From positions 1-64,000 of the forward strand of contig JASJYH010000001.1 in NCBI GenBank assembly GCA_030123675.1: a stretch of 64,000 nucleotides of DNA, given 5' to 3'. The position numbers and the translations under genes were made by a program. Below, in pieces: positions 29,633 to 39,232 of this stretch; the stretch's first letter is position 1, and every line of letters starts with the position of its first letter. Source of the stretch: Anaerolineae bacterium. GTDB taxonomy: Bacteria > Chloroflexota > Anaerolineae > Anaerolineales > Villigracilaceae. The notes below the pieces were generated by a model. It did no database searches. It was not told the origin of the DNA and worked only from the letters and a program-made list of their open reading frames with translations.

Positions 29633-30828
29633 TGGCCCAATTCCGACTTGATCCTAATACACTTACTTACATTCGTGACCTCCTTCAAGGGGCCGCAATA
29701 GATGAAAACTGGAAAGTTGCCTTAGACAAATTGTTAAGGGCGACACGGGAGGAATTTGTTTTTGATAATGTTGCTATTTATCTCATTGACCAAATCTCGA
29801 ATACCCTTGAAATTACGTACGCCCGTGCAATAGGCAGGGAAAAAACTGCAGAGGCAGATGCCACATGGGGTGAAATCTTTGCAAATCAGGTTCTGGAAAA
29901 AAAAGGCGTACTTATACAGGAACCTGTTAAGGGGGATGATAACCGGCTTTTGCAAGCCTATTTATTGGGGTTACCTCTTTATGGCAGGGAAAAAATTATT
30001 GGCGTAATGGTTTTGATACGTTTTGGTGGTCCAGAATATAAAGATGCCCAAATAACTCTCGCAACAATTATTGGCAGTTGGGTTTCAGTTTTATTGAATC
30101 GTAAGGTACATATTGAGACGGATCAGATTTTATCGACGCTACAACAAAAAGTACAGTTGCAAGATGATTTTGTCGCCACGATTTCCCATGAATTGCGAAC
30201 CCCACTTGGATTTATAAAGGGATATACTACGACTTTGCTTCGTAAGGATACTACTTGGGATGATGAAACCAAAATTGAATTTTTGACAATCATTGATGAG
30301 GAAACAGACCGCCTGACACAGCTAATTGACAATATCCTGGAATCAGCAAAATTACAAAGTAGCACTATCGAGCTTAACCTACTGCCTTTGCGCCTTGATT
30401 CATTAATCCGTGATGTGGTTGTTCGGGTTCAAGCACGCAATAAAGACCTAAGAATTGAAGTTGACCTTGATAAAGTACCTCCAATTCAAGGTGATAATAT
30501 TCGGCTCACACAAGTATTAGATAATTTGTTTAGTAATTCTACGAAATATGCCCCAGGATCAAATGTTTTGGTACGGATAAAAAAAGAAAAAAAGTACTTG
30601 CTGATTACATTTTCTGACGAGGGGCCAGGCATTCCAAATGCTTATTTACCATATATTTTCGAACGTTTTTATCGTGTCCCGGGAGAAAACAACAGATTCG
30701 GCAGCGGATTAGGGTTATACATTTGCAATCAAATCATTTTGGCTCATCATGGTAAGATTTGGGTAGAGTCTGAAATTGATCGAGGCACTACCTTTTTTAT
30801 CCAATTACCTATTGAGAACACTGCATAG
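29632..30828 (+). CDS. GAF-domain-like sensor histidine kinase
   Basis: ATISHELRTPLGFIKGYTTTLLRKD H-box, N-box/G-box motifs, GSGLGLYICNQIILAHHGKIWVES. Confidence 0.9.
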   Translation: MAQFRLDPNTLTYIRDLLQGAAIDENWKVALDKLLRATREEFVFDNVAIYLIDQISNTLEITYARAIGREKTAEADATWGEIFANQVLEKKGVLIQEPVKGDDNRLLQAYLLGLPLYGREKIIGVMVLIRFGGPEYKDAQITLATIIGSWVSVLLNRKVHIETDQILSTLQQKVQLQDDFVATISHELRTPLGFIKGYTTTLLRKDTTWDDETKIEFLTIIDEETDRLTQLIDNILESAKLQSSTIELNLLPLRLDSLIRDVVVRVQARNKDLRIEVDLDKVPPIQGDNIRLTQVLDNLFSNSTKYAPGSNVLVRIKKEKKYLLITFSDEGPGIPNAYLPYIFERFYRVPGENNRFGSGLGLYICNQIILAHHGKIWVESEIDRGTTFFIQLPIENTA

Positions 30829-30858
30829 GTCTCTATTATTGTAAAAGGAGTTGGGCAA

Positions 30859-31554
30859 ATGTCAAAACGATTTCTCATAGTAGATGACGAGCCGCGGTAT
30901 TTACGCTTATTGGAAGCGAACTTGCGCACAGAGGGATATGAAATAGTGACAGCTCGGGATGGCTTAGAGGCAATAGATATTTTCTCATCTCAACCAATTG
31001 ACTTGATATTGCTAGATGTAATGATGCCCCGCATGGACGGATTTGCAACTTGTCAACGGATCCGCGAATATTCCAACGTACCGATCATCATTCTAACTGC
31101 CAAAGGGGAAGAGCAAGACCGCGTCCGGGGTCTTGACCTAGGAGCTGATGATTACCTGGTAAAGCCTTTCTCTGCAACAGAATTACTTGCACGAGTTCGT
31201 GCTGTTCTGCGACGAACTGAGATTCCAGTGGAATCTGGGCAGGCTCGTTATTTCAATCATGAGGATCTCAAGATTGATTTTGCGCGGGCCGAAGTGTGGC
31301 GGGACGAAAATCCAGTTTCTCTTTCTGCAACAGAATATCGATTGCTTTTACAGTTTGCACATAATATTGGCAATATCCTATCTTCTGAAGATTTATTAAC
31401 CGGTGTTTGGGGACCTGAATATAAATCCGAGAAGGAAATCTTATGGGTAAGTATTGCTCGCTTGCGACAAAAACTAGAGCAAGACCCGCATACTCCCAAA
31501 CATATCGTAACCCGCTCGGGCTTAGGCTATCTGATGCCGCCAGTTGAAGCATAA
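30859..31554 (+). CDS. OmpR-family response regulator
   Basis: FLIVDDEPRYLRLLEANLRTEGYEIVTARDG receiver, LILLDVMMPRMDG, winged-helix C-terminus. Confidence 0.93.
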   Translation: MSKRFLIVDDEPRYLRLLEANLRTEGYEIVTARDGLEAIDIFSSQPIDLILLDVMMPRMDGFATCQRIREYSNVPIIILTAKGEEQDRVRGLDLGADDYLVKPFSATELLARVRAVLRRTEIPVESGQARYFNHEDLKIDFARAEVWRDENPVSLSATEYRLLLQFAHNIGNILSSEDLLTGVWGPEYKSEKEILWVSIARLRQKLEQDPHTPKHIVTRSGLGYLMPPVEA

Positions 31555-31702
31555 TTTTTATCGCCAAATATAAAAGAGGGTTATTTCATTAAATGAGCTG
31601 TGGCGTGCATCACTCCAATACCAAATTCGGTGCAAATTCTTCTCTGCTATAATTAAACAGTCTGATGCATAGAAAGCTCATACTTATTAATTTAAGGAAG
31701 TA

Positions 31703-32380
31703 ATGGATAAAACAGCCAAATTTACTCTTCGTGCGAAGAAATTAGGAATTCTAATTCGTGATGCGCGGAATGCATCTCGCCGAAGTACACAAGATTGTGC
31801 AGCTGCGATTAATATCTCAGAAAATGATTTTACGGCCTATGAAGATGGACAAAAAGCGCCATCTTTACCCCAGTTAGAAACCCTCGCTTACTATCTAGGG
31901 ATATCTGTTTATCATTTCTGGAGCAATGAATCACTATCATCTGATTCAAATCGCATCGATGAATCAGTGTTACCGCGTCTGACGGAATTGCGCCATCGTA
32001 TGATTGGCGCACTTTTACGTCGGGATAGAATGGAAGCCAATTTGTCTCTTAAGGCCGTCTCCGAACAATCTGAGATTCCTGCGCAGCGGTTAAAAAATTA
32101 TGAATTGGGTGAACGCGCAATCCCGTTACCAGAATTGGAAGTGCTCTTAAATATAATAGGCGGACGGATTGAAACATTCTTTGATAAGGGTGGCCCGATA
32201 GGCCAATGGATAACCCAACAGATCGCTACTCAACAATTTTTAGAATTGCCAGTTGAGTTACAGAACTTTGTTTGCAAGCCTGTGAACAAACCATATATTG
32301 AGTTAGCAATAAAACTCAGTGATATGTCCACAGAAAAGCTGAGATCTTTAGCTGAAGATCTACTTGAAATTACCTACTAA
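31703..32380 (+). CDS. XRE-family regulator with two tandem HTH domains
   Basis: LGILIRDARNASRRSTQDCAAAINISENDFTAYEDGQKAPSLPQLETLAYYLGIS and RRDRMEANLSLKAVSEQSEIPAQRLKNYELGERAIPLPELEVLLNIIG. Confidence 0.85.
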   Translation: MDKTAKFTLRAKKLGILIRDARNASRRSTQDCAAAINISENDFTAYEDGQKAPSLPQLETLAYYLGISVYHFWSNESLSSDSNRIDESVLPRLTELRHRMIGALLRRDRMEANLSLKAVSEQSEIPAQRLKNYELGERAIPLPELEVLLNIIGGRIETFFDKGGPIGQWITQQIATQQFLELPVELQNFVCKPVNKPYIELAIKLSDMSTEKLRSLAEDLLEITY

Positions 32381-32385
32381 GGGCT

Positions 32386-32907
32386 ATGGCTACCGAATTA
32401 GAAAAACTTGTTGATCAAGGGAAACAAGCATTTGCTGCCAAGAAATACGATCAAGCTACTGCCTCTTTCAAAGATGCTGCTACCGCTTATGAAGCAAAAA
32501 ATGATGCTCTACATGCCGCTGAGATGAAAAATAATCTCAGCGTAGCTCTGTTACAAACAGGCAAGCCGCAGGCTGCTTATGAAGCTGCGATAGATACAGA
32601 CAAAGTATTTGCCAAAACGGGGGATGTAAAACGCCAGGCAATGGCAATTGGCAATCAGGCTGCTGCTTTGGAAGCGTTGAAAAAATATGATCAGGCCCTG
32701 GAAGCCTATGAACGTTCTGCCGAACATTTTCGTGAAGTAGATGAGAGTGAAATGCGTTCTATGGTTTTACAGTCGGCTGCCGCAATAAAATTGCGGCGTG
32801 GCAAATTTATGGATTCGGCGTTTTCGATGATCGGTTCCGTGGATGCTACCAAAAAACCAAACCTTATGCAAAAAATCTTGAGGCGGCTATTACGTATAAT
32901 ATCATGA
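32386..32907 (+). CDS. TPR-repeat protein
   Basis: AAEMKNNLSVALLQTGKPQAAYEAAIDTDKVFAKTGDVKRQAMAIGNQAAALEALKKYDQALEAYERSAEHFREV. Confidence 0.8.
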   Translation: MATELEKLVDQGKQAFAAKKYDQATASFKDAATAYEAKNDALHAAEMKNNLSVALLQTGKPQAAYEAAIDTDKVFAKTGDVKRQAMAIGNQAAALEALKKYDQALEAYERSAEHFREVDESEMRSMVLQSAAAIKLRRGKFMDSAFSMIGSVDATKKPNLMQKILRRLLRIIS

Positions 32908-33767
32908 TCGAAGTCAGCCTCAGAATTCGTCCAGCAGCTCCTCAAGATCAACAACAGATTGCTAATTTAATGTTCTTCGAGTCTCACGTACATAGGCACT
33001 TAGATTGGCGTGCGCCCTTGGATTGGCTGGGCTCCCATTTTTATTGGGTAGTAGAAAACAATGCTCGCGTTCTGGCTGCATTGGCCTGCCCGATAAATCC
33101 AGCAAATATAGCCTGGGTGCGCTTGTTTACTCATTCGAACAAATTGACTGCAGAAGACGCGTGGACAGCTCTTTGGCAAGTCGCCAAAATGGAAATCGAA
33201 CAACAGGGGGGCGCAACGGTTGCATTGATTGCTATGCATCAATGGTTGAATGATTTGCTAGTAAAAAATTCCTTTAACCACGCACAAGACATACTCATGC
33301 TGGAATGGAAAAGCTCGAAAATTCCTGATCGGATTAAGCCTAATGGGTTAGTAGTGCGGAACATGCAAAAGAATGATCTACCTAAAGTTGCAGAATTAGA
33401 TGCTTCAGCCTTCCTGCCTCTATGGCAAAACCCGTTGGATGCATTAGAAAAAGCGCTTCCGCAAGCAGCCTCTGCAACAGTTGTAGAGAATGGACAGGGG
33501 CTGGTTGGGTATCAGATCAGTACCCCGAATCCGTTTGGGGCTCACCTCGCCAGGCTAGCAGTTAGCCCTGATGCACATCGGCTTGGAATTGGATCATTGA
33601 TTGTGAATGACTTGATTCGGCGACTGAAACGCAAAGGAGTCTCGCGCTTGACTGTCAATACCCAGAGCGATAATTATGCTTCTATCGCCTTGTACGAGAA
33701 GATGGGATTTTTTATGACAGGTGAAAAGTTTCCGGTTTATTGTTATTCGATTCCGGGCTCCCATTAG
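32904..33767 (+). CDS. GNAT N-acetyltransferase, apparently two GNAT-like halves
   Basis: C-terminal LARLAVSPDAHRLGIGSLIVNDLIRRLKRKGVSRLTVNTQSDNYASIALYEKMGF; ATGA overlap with TPR gene. Confidence 0.82.
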   Translation: MIEVSLRIRPAAPQDQQQIANLMFFESHVHRHLDWRAPLDWLGSHFYWVVENNARVLAALACPINPANIAWVRLFTHSNKLTAEDAWTALWQVAKMEIEQQGGATVALIAMHQWLNDLLVKNSFNHAQDILMLEWKSSKIPDRIKPNGLVVRNMQKNDLPKVAELDASAFLPLWQNPLDALEKALPQAASATVVENGQGLVGYQISTPNPFGAHLARLAVSPDAHRLGIGSLIVNDLIRRLKRKGVSRLTVNTQSDNYASIALYEKMGFFMTGEKFPVYCYSIPGSH

Positions 33768-33818
33768 GGGAGCTTGTAATAATTCACAGCACCACTATGA
33801 GGTCTGGGAGTTACACAA

Positions 33819-34433
33819 ATGAGCGAGCCAGCACTGCCAAAACATTTTTTACAACATTTTGTCAAATCCACGGTCAATGAGTTAAGCCAAGACAATTTAT
33901 CAACTGTCCTGACGAAAGCAGGATTGCCATCAGATTGGTCAGCCCCGTCGCGGTGGGAGGATTTTGAAGGCCTTGCTGCTGCTGAAACATATGCTGGAAT
34001 ACAAAAGGCAATCCGTACCTATTATGGAAGAGGCGCGCGAGGTACCCTGCTGCGGGTGGGAAGCGGACTTTGGAAACGATTACTGGAAAATGCCTCGCTT
34101 GTTGTAAAAACAAAATCAAAAATTATTCAGGGATTACCGGTCAATGCACGCCGCAAACCGACCCTAGATTTGCTTGCCAATCTAATCGGGGCTCAACGTG
34201 GGGATGTCAGCGTCCATACACTGGACTTAGATCTGCTTCTGTCCGACAAAAGCAGCCCAGGTACCTTGGAACAAACAGAGACAGGTCCTATCTGTTTCGT
34301 AACCCTCGGCTTACTGCAGGAAAGTCTTTATTGGTCGACCGGCCAGGAACACGATATCGAAGAGAACTCTTGCCGTGCAAACGGAGAAAATGCTTGTGAA
34401 TTCAAAATCACCGTTTCTGGCGAATTGTTATGA
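33819..34433 (+). CDS. V4R (4-vinyl reductase-like) domain protein
   Basis: C-terminal GPICFVTLGLLQESLYWSTGQEHDIEENSCRANGENACEFKITV resembles V4R. Confidence 0.6.
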   Translation: MSEPALPKHFLQHFVKSTVNELSQDNLSTVLTKAGLPSDWSAPSRWEDFEGLAAAETYAGIQKAIRTYYGRGARGTLLRVGSGLWKRLLENASLVVKTKSKIIQGLPVNARRKPTLDLLANLIGAQRGDVSVHTLDLDLLLSDKSSPGTLEQTETGPICFVTLGLLQESLYWSTGQEHDIEENSCRANGENACEFKITVSGELL

Positions 34434-35269
34434 TCACCAAAGAATGGACTTGGACGAGCAATGACCGGTACCAGATATTCTCCCAGAGTTGGGAACCAGA
34501 AATTAAACCCAAAGCTGTCGTCTGCGTTTTGCATGGACTTGGAGAACATTCGGGACGATACGCGCACGTTGGGAAAGCCTTTGTTGAAGCTGGTTATGCT
34601 TTGAGTGGATTTGACCTACGCGGAAACGGGAAATCTGGAGGCACCCGCGGACATTATCCATCTCTCAAGGTTTTAATGGATGATATTCATCAACAGTGTT
34701 TGCAAATAGAACACAGATTCCCAGAAGTTCCACAAGTACTATATGGACATAGTCTTGGAGGATTGTTTGCTTTGGTTTACGCAACCTATCGCAAAAATTC
34801 GTTAGTTGGGGTCATAGCTACTGCACCAGCATTGCGTTCTCCTATACTCGAGCAAAAAATTAAAATGTCCTTGGTCAGGATTCTTGGGGGGTTGCTACCA
34901 AAACTCAGCGTCCCGACCGGTTTAGACCCTAATAGTATTAGCCGAGACCCAGCTGTCGTGCGTGCGTATGTGAACGACCCCCTTGTGCATGGTAAAGCAA
35001 CTTTGTCTACTGGCAAGGTGGGGCTGCAAGTTATCGACTGGGTATTATCACACACGGATCCCTTCCCAATTCCTGTGCTCATCTTGCACGGAAAAGAGGA
35101 TACGTTGGTCTATCCACGGGGGAGTGAAGAGTTGGCCAAGTTAATAAAAGGGAAATTGACATTCAAATTGCTTGATGGCCTGCATCATGAAATTCATAAT
35201 GAGCCAGAAAAAGAGCAAGTATTTAGACACATGATCGATTGGTTGAACACGCAGCTTATATTGAAATAA
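34430..35269 (+). CDS. Alpha/beta hydrolase, monoacylglycerol-lipase type
   Basis: VCVLHGLGEHSGRYAHVGKAFVEAGYALSGFDLRGNGKSGGTRGH; YGHSLGGLFAL; ATGA overlap with upstream gene. Confidence 0.9.
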   Translation: MITKEWTWTSNDRYQIFSQSWEPEIKPKAVVCVLHGLGEHSGRYAHVGKAFVEAGYALSGFDLRGNGKSGGTRGHYPSLKVLMDDIHQQCLQIEHRFPEVPQVLYGHSLGGLFALVYATYRKNSLVGVIATAPALRSPILEQKIKMSLVRILGGLLPKLSVPTGLDPNSISRDPAVVRAYVNDPLVHGKATLSTGKVGLQVIDWVLSHTDPFPIPVLILHGKEDTLVYPRGSEELAKLIKGKLTFKLLDGLHHEIHNEPEKEQVFRHMIDWLNTQLILK

Positions 35270-35351
35270 GTTTTACGCAATTTACTGGACATTTCAGCTT
35301 GTACATGCCAAAATTTAGAAACTAAGTACAAAGATAAATGAGGAGAAAGAA

Positions 35352-36098
35352 ATGAGCGCTGATAAGAAAATTAGCAAACGCCAGGCAATCCGTGTAAAAA
35401 GAAAGCGCGATAAGCAATTGAAAAAACTGGCCCAAATCGGGATTATCGTTGGTGCTGTCTTGGTGGCATATTTATTAATTTCTCCAGGTTTGAAACCTGC
35501 TGGAGAGATCATACTCCCTGAACCAAAAGAACGACCAATGGCAAGCGGCAGCTCGTTGGGAGATCCGGATGCGCCTATAAGGATCGAAGAATTTTCGGAT
35601 TTCCAATGTCCGTTTTGTGCACGGTTTTATCGAGACACTGCAGGAGATCTTGAAGATACATATGTAGCGGATGGCACAGTCTACTTTGTTTATCGTTCCT
35701 TTGGGTCTTTTATTGGCCCCGAATCCGGAGCTGCAGCGGAAGCAGCATATTGTGCCGGTGACCAAGATAAATTCTGGGAATATCACGATGTTCTATTCGC
35801 TAATCAGACCGGTGAAAATGTAGGAGCTTTTCGTGATTCCCGTTTGAGAGGTTTCGCAGAGGCCCTTTCGCTAGATGTTGAAGTTTTTAATGAATGCTTT
35901 GATAACAATACCTATTCTGACCGAGTTGAACAGGATTTTGCCGAGGGCAGTGCGGCTGGTGTAACCGGTACTCCGGGATTCATCGTCACTTATTTGGTCG
36001 ATGAAGAAGAAAAAATTCGCTTGATTGCCGGAGCGGTCCCGTTCAGTGACTTCCAGACTCAGATCGAACAGATATTAGTAGAAATGGGATTGAAGTAA
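35352..36098 (+). CDS. DsbA-family thioredoxin-fold protein, membrane anchored
   Basis: N-terminal TM; FSDFQCPFCARFYRD CxxC motif; GVTGTPGFIV. Confidence 0.9.
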   Translation: MSADKKISKRQAIRVKRKRDKQLKKLAQIGIIVGAVLVAYLLISPGLKPAGEIILPEPKERPMASGSSLGDPDAPIRIEEFSDFQCPFCARFYRDTAGDLEDTYVADGTVYFVYRSFGSFIGPESGAAAEAAYCAGDQDKFWEYHDVLFANQTGENVGAFRDSRLRGFAEALSLDVEVFNECFDNNTYSDRVEQDFAEGSAAGVTGTPGFIVTYLVDEEEKIRLIAGAVPFSDFQTQIEQILVEMGLK

Positions 36099-36125
36099 AA
36101 GTATTAGTTGCCAACCTGGCTAAAC

Positions 36126-36845
36126 TCACAGGATACCAAGCCCCCAAACGATCAGGGGGGCAATAATCAGTGCGGGCAAGAAGTTGCCTGTCCGGATTTT
36201 CTTAATTTCCAACAGGCTACTGAATGCCAGCCCTATTAGAATCACTCCACCAGTGGCGGTCATTTCGTTTAGCATTGGCGTTGTGATTATGGTATTCAGC
36301 TGTACAGCTAGGAGACTGATACTACCCTGGTAAAAGAATATGACCAAAGTGGAAAACAGCACACCTACTCCTAGTGTAGAAGCGAAAGCCAGTGAGGCAA
36401 ATCCATCAAGCACTGATTTGACCGCCAGCAGCTCATAATTACCGCTTAATCCGTCCTGGATGGAGCCAAGGATGGTTATCGGGCCAACGCAAAATAGCAG
36501 GGAAGCGGTTAAAAAACCCCGCACAAAGTTTTCAGGATGATTTGTGTGATTATCGGTAGCAATTTCAGGGTCGGGGAGGAAGCGTTTTCCGAGCATCTCA
36601 CCGAAATTTTGCAGCCCATCTTCAATTCTCCACCATTCTCCCAGCAACGCTCCGATCAATAGCGCACTTAGGACGATGACTGGATTTTCGGTTTGGAGGA
36701 ACATCTGGATCCCGATTGCTGCAGTGAAAAGCCCCATACCTGCGACAACGGTATTTTTTAATCGGTCTGGCAAGCGTGCACCAAAAAGCAAACCAAGTAT
36801 CCCACCAATAAGGACGGTGATGATATTTATTATCGTTCCAGTCAT
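36126..36845 (-). CDS. DUF554 family membrane protein
   Basis: MTGTIINIITVLIGGILGLLFGARLPDRLKNTVVAGMGLFTAAIGIQM; start moved from 36944 to internal Met because the longer form overlaps the upstream gene. Confidence 0.85.
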   Translation of the reverse strand: MTGTIINIITVLIGGILGLLFGARLPDRLKNTVVAGMGLFTAAIGIQMFLQTENPVIVLSALLIGALLGEWWRIEDGLQNFGEMLGKRFLPDPEIATDNHTNHPENFVRGFLTASLLFCVGPITILGSIQDGLSGNYELLAVKSVLDGFASLAFASTLGVGVLFSTLVIFFYQGSISLLAVQLNTIITTPMLNEMTATGGVILIGLAFSSLLEIKKIRTGNFLPALIIAPLIVWGLGIL

Positions 36846-36877
36846 GAAATGGGTTTGGGGGTGCCTATCGACAGGGC

Positions 36878-37420
36878 CTATTTTTTGGCCATCGAAGTGG
36901 AGTGTCCGGCTGTCTGATTTTCCAGGAGTTCGAGCACAAAACACAACGATGACAAACGATTGAGGTATGGTAGCAAATTGGTATTGGTGAGTTCTTCGAG
37001 TTTGAAAAGTTGTGTGATTCGACGTTCGGCCCGCCTTACAATGGCTCGCGCGAGTGAAAGGGCTGCGCCACTAGCCGAATCGCCCGGTAGGATGAATTCC
37101 TTGGGTAGTACTACCATTTTTTCTATGGTATCGGTTTGCTCTTCTAGCCAGGTGACCAGTGCGGCATCGATACTCTTGAAATTCCCCGCGTTTTCTGGCG
37201 TGGCCGCAACTTCTGTCATGAGCTTATAAATATCTCGTTGGATTTGTTCTAGGACAGGCGGCGTTTGCAGGGCCTGGCAAGAGGCGCGCGCAATGCCCAA
37301 GGCCGCTGAGGCTTCATCCAATACGCCCAAAGCCTCGATGCGTGGATCGTCTTTGGAAACCCGGCCTTCCCCGAGCAGGCCGGTTGTACCGTCATCTCCG
37401 GTGCGTGTGTATAGAGGCAT
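36878..37420 (-). CDS. PduO-type ATP:cob(I)alamin adenosyltransferase
   Basis: MPLYTRTGDDGTTGLLGEGRVSKDDPRIEALGVLDEASAALGIAR; TATAAT 6 nt upstream supports start at 37420. Confidence 0.93.
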   Translation of the reverse strand: MPLYTRTGDDGTTGLLGEGRVSKDDPRIEALGVLDEASAALGIARASCQALQTPPVLEQIQRDIYKLMTEVAATPENAGNFKSIDAALVTWLEEQTDTIEKMVVLPKEFILPGDSASGAALSLARAIVRRAERRITQLFKLEELTNTNLLPYLNRLSSLCFVLELLENQTAGHSTSMAKK

Positions 37421-37432
37421 TTTGGTATTATA
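37420..37432 (-). promoter_or_regulatory. -10 box TATAAT 6 nt before ATG (leaderless candidate)
   Basis: minus strand: TATAATaccaaaATGCCTC. Confidence 0.5.
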
Positions 37433-37507
37433 AACGCCAATTCGACTGATAAGTAGATTGGCTGACAATCACATAAACTTGAACAAGACAAAACCCTCGT
37501 TCGGCTC

Positions 37508-38143
37508 ATGTTAACCCGATATCACGCTGCAATTACCCGCAAAGCCCTGGTTGAACGTTTCAGCCCAAGCGCACTAGATGCCATCGTTGCTGCCAACCTG
37601 AAACAAGATAACCTGCTATTTGGTCAGATCGGTCATGATGAATACCATTTTGATAATAATGCTTTCGATCGAGGCTTTGCTCATATCAAATCTCAGCGTG
37701 GGTTGGTCCATTATGCTCTAGAAAACGAGGATGTGGCTAGTGCCTTGACTGCGTTTGGGAAATTGATCCATGCGGCCCAGGATTTTTACGCCCACAGTAA
37801 TTACGTTGATCTTTGGCTGGCCCAATATGATGCACACACGCCTCCGACCCCGCCCGAAATTGATCCCCTTATTGAAGAGTTTATTAATAGCCCCGCGCTG
37901 CATTCCGGAAAACTTTATTATCCATTAGAAATTTTTTCATACATCCCAATCCTGAAATGGTTTGTCACGCCGCTTTTGCCGAAAGATTCACATTCTAATA
38001 TGAATCTCGATTCTCCTACGCGAGGCGTCCGCTTCGCCTATGCTTTCGAAGCAGCGGTTAAGAAGACGATGGTAGAATTTGATCAAACAGTAGCAGAACT
38101 ATCAACTAGCCAGTCAGTACTGTTCACGGGCTTGTCGTCTTGA
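37508..38143 (+). CDS. Het-C / zinc-dependent phospholipase C-like hypothetical protein
   Basis: NLLFGQIGHDEYHFDNNAFD and ALTAFGKLIHAAQDFYAHSNYVDLWL (His/Asp-rich metal-site-like). Confidence 0.5.
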   Translation: MLTRYHAAITRKALVERFSPSALDAIVAANLKQDNLLFGQIGHDEYHFDNNAFDRGFAHIKSQRGLVHYALENEDVASALTAFGKLIHAAQDFYAHSNYVDLWLAQYDAHTPPTPPEIDPLIEEFINSPALHSGKLYYPLEIFSYIPILKWFVTPLLPKDSHSNMNLDSPTRGVRFAYAFEAAVKKTMVEFDQTVAELSTSQSVLFTGLSS

Positions 38144-38213
38144 CCCTCCCCATGATTTTCAAATGATTCTCGCTGTTTAGGGCTCCCACTTATTAATATA
38201 TATAGAAAATGCC

Positions 38214-39161
38214 ATGAAACCCTATAAACTTATTTTGGTTTTATCTGTGCTAGCCTTAACAACATTGGCGTGTAAGCTGTTCATACCAGACACACCTATT
38301 TAAGAACCGTAACCAGTTAACGATGGAGGCCAGTATGAATTTCACAGATGACACTTACTTTTGTGGCACGCAGGATGAGCGAATCACCAAAACTATCCGA
38401 TGCAGGCCAGGCTTCCAACGGAACAGTACCGCTTTTGGATGGTAACGTGTACACTGGGCTGACCTGTGCCTACTGGCCCAGCGCTCCCATCGATGTGGTT
38501 ACAACAGAATCGTTGACTGCCGAGGGTGTCTCCACGTTTGTACTAAATAGCTACCCTTTTGACACCGCCCGCGACACCATTCCATGAAAGCAAGGCTATC
38601 TATGAAAACCTGGCTGACGTATAAAATATTTACGTGAACGGTGGCCATCACTCCATTCTTGGCTGGGGCTATGACTGTCCCGATATGTATATAAGGGATT
38701 TCCTGGTGAATGGGGTGTTCCCAGACCAACGTGAAATTATCTACGAAGATTGGGGGGCTGCAGGTATTCAAGCATATGTACCGCGCATATATAAAAATGC
38801 TTATGAATTTGGCAACCTACTTGAAACCTTTTGGGCGATTGACTCCGAGCTAATATTTCAGCCGAAATATTATTACAATAATTCTGACGAAGATGTTTCG
38901 GTCGCATGCCCTTATGGCGGTTCATTCAGCTTTAGATCCAGCGATCTTGGGGATACTTACTCCTTCAAGGATTGTGCGTATACACAGGGCTTTGTCATGA
39001 CGGGCACTGGTAGTTCGATTATAGAAACTGGCCTGTTCACCATCGAAGCCCAGGTGAGCGGGGATAAGTCCGGTAAGTTGATCTATACCCAGGATTATAG
39101 CAATGGTGGTAGTTCCGTCTCTGGTGAATACGGCGGTAAAGAAATTGATTTGAAAGAGTAG
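38214..39161 (+). pseudogene. Degraded alpha/beta-hydrolase (TAP-like C-terminal) lipoprotein
   Basis: Intact signal/lipobox MKPYKLILVLSVLALTTLACKLFIPDTPI then stop; frame-2 piece LTCAYWPSAP..FVLNSYPFDTARDTIP; frame-0 piece AIYENLADV*NIYVNGGHHSILGWGYDCPDMYIRDFLVNGVFPDQRE. Confidence 0.7.
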
Positions 39162-39232
39162 GTTTCAAAACGCATGCCCGGTTCGGGAGATAAATTTGTA
39201 TTATTTACATTACCTATAGTTAATAAAGGTGC

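Noticed and set aside
36846-36944. N-terminal extension of the DUF554 ORF
   Set aside because: Overlaps the end of the cobalamin adenosyltransferase gene; the protein family-like sequence begins at the internal Met MTGTIIN
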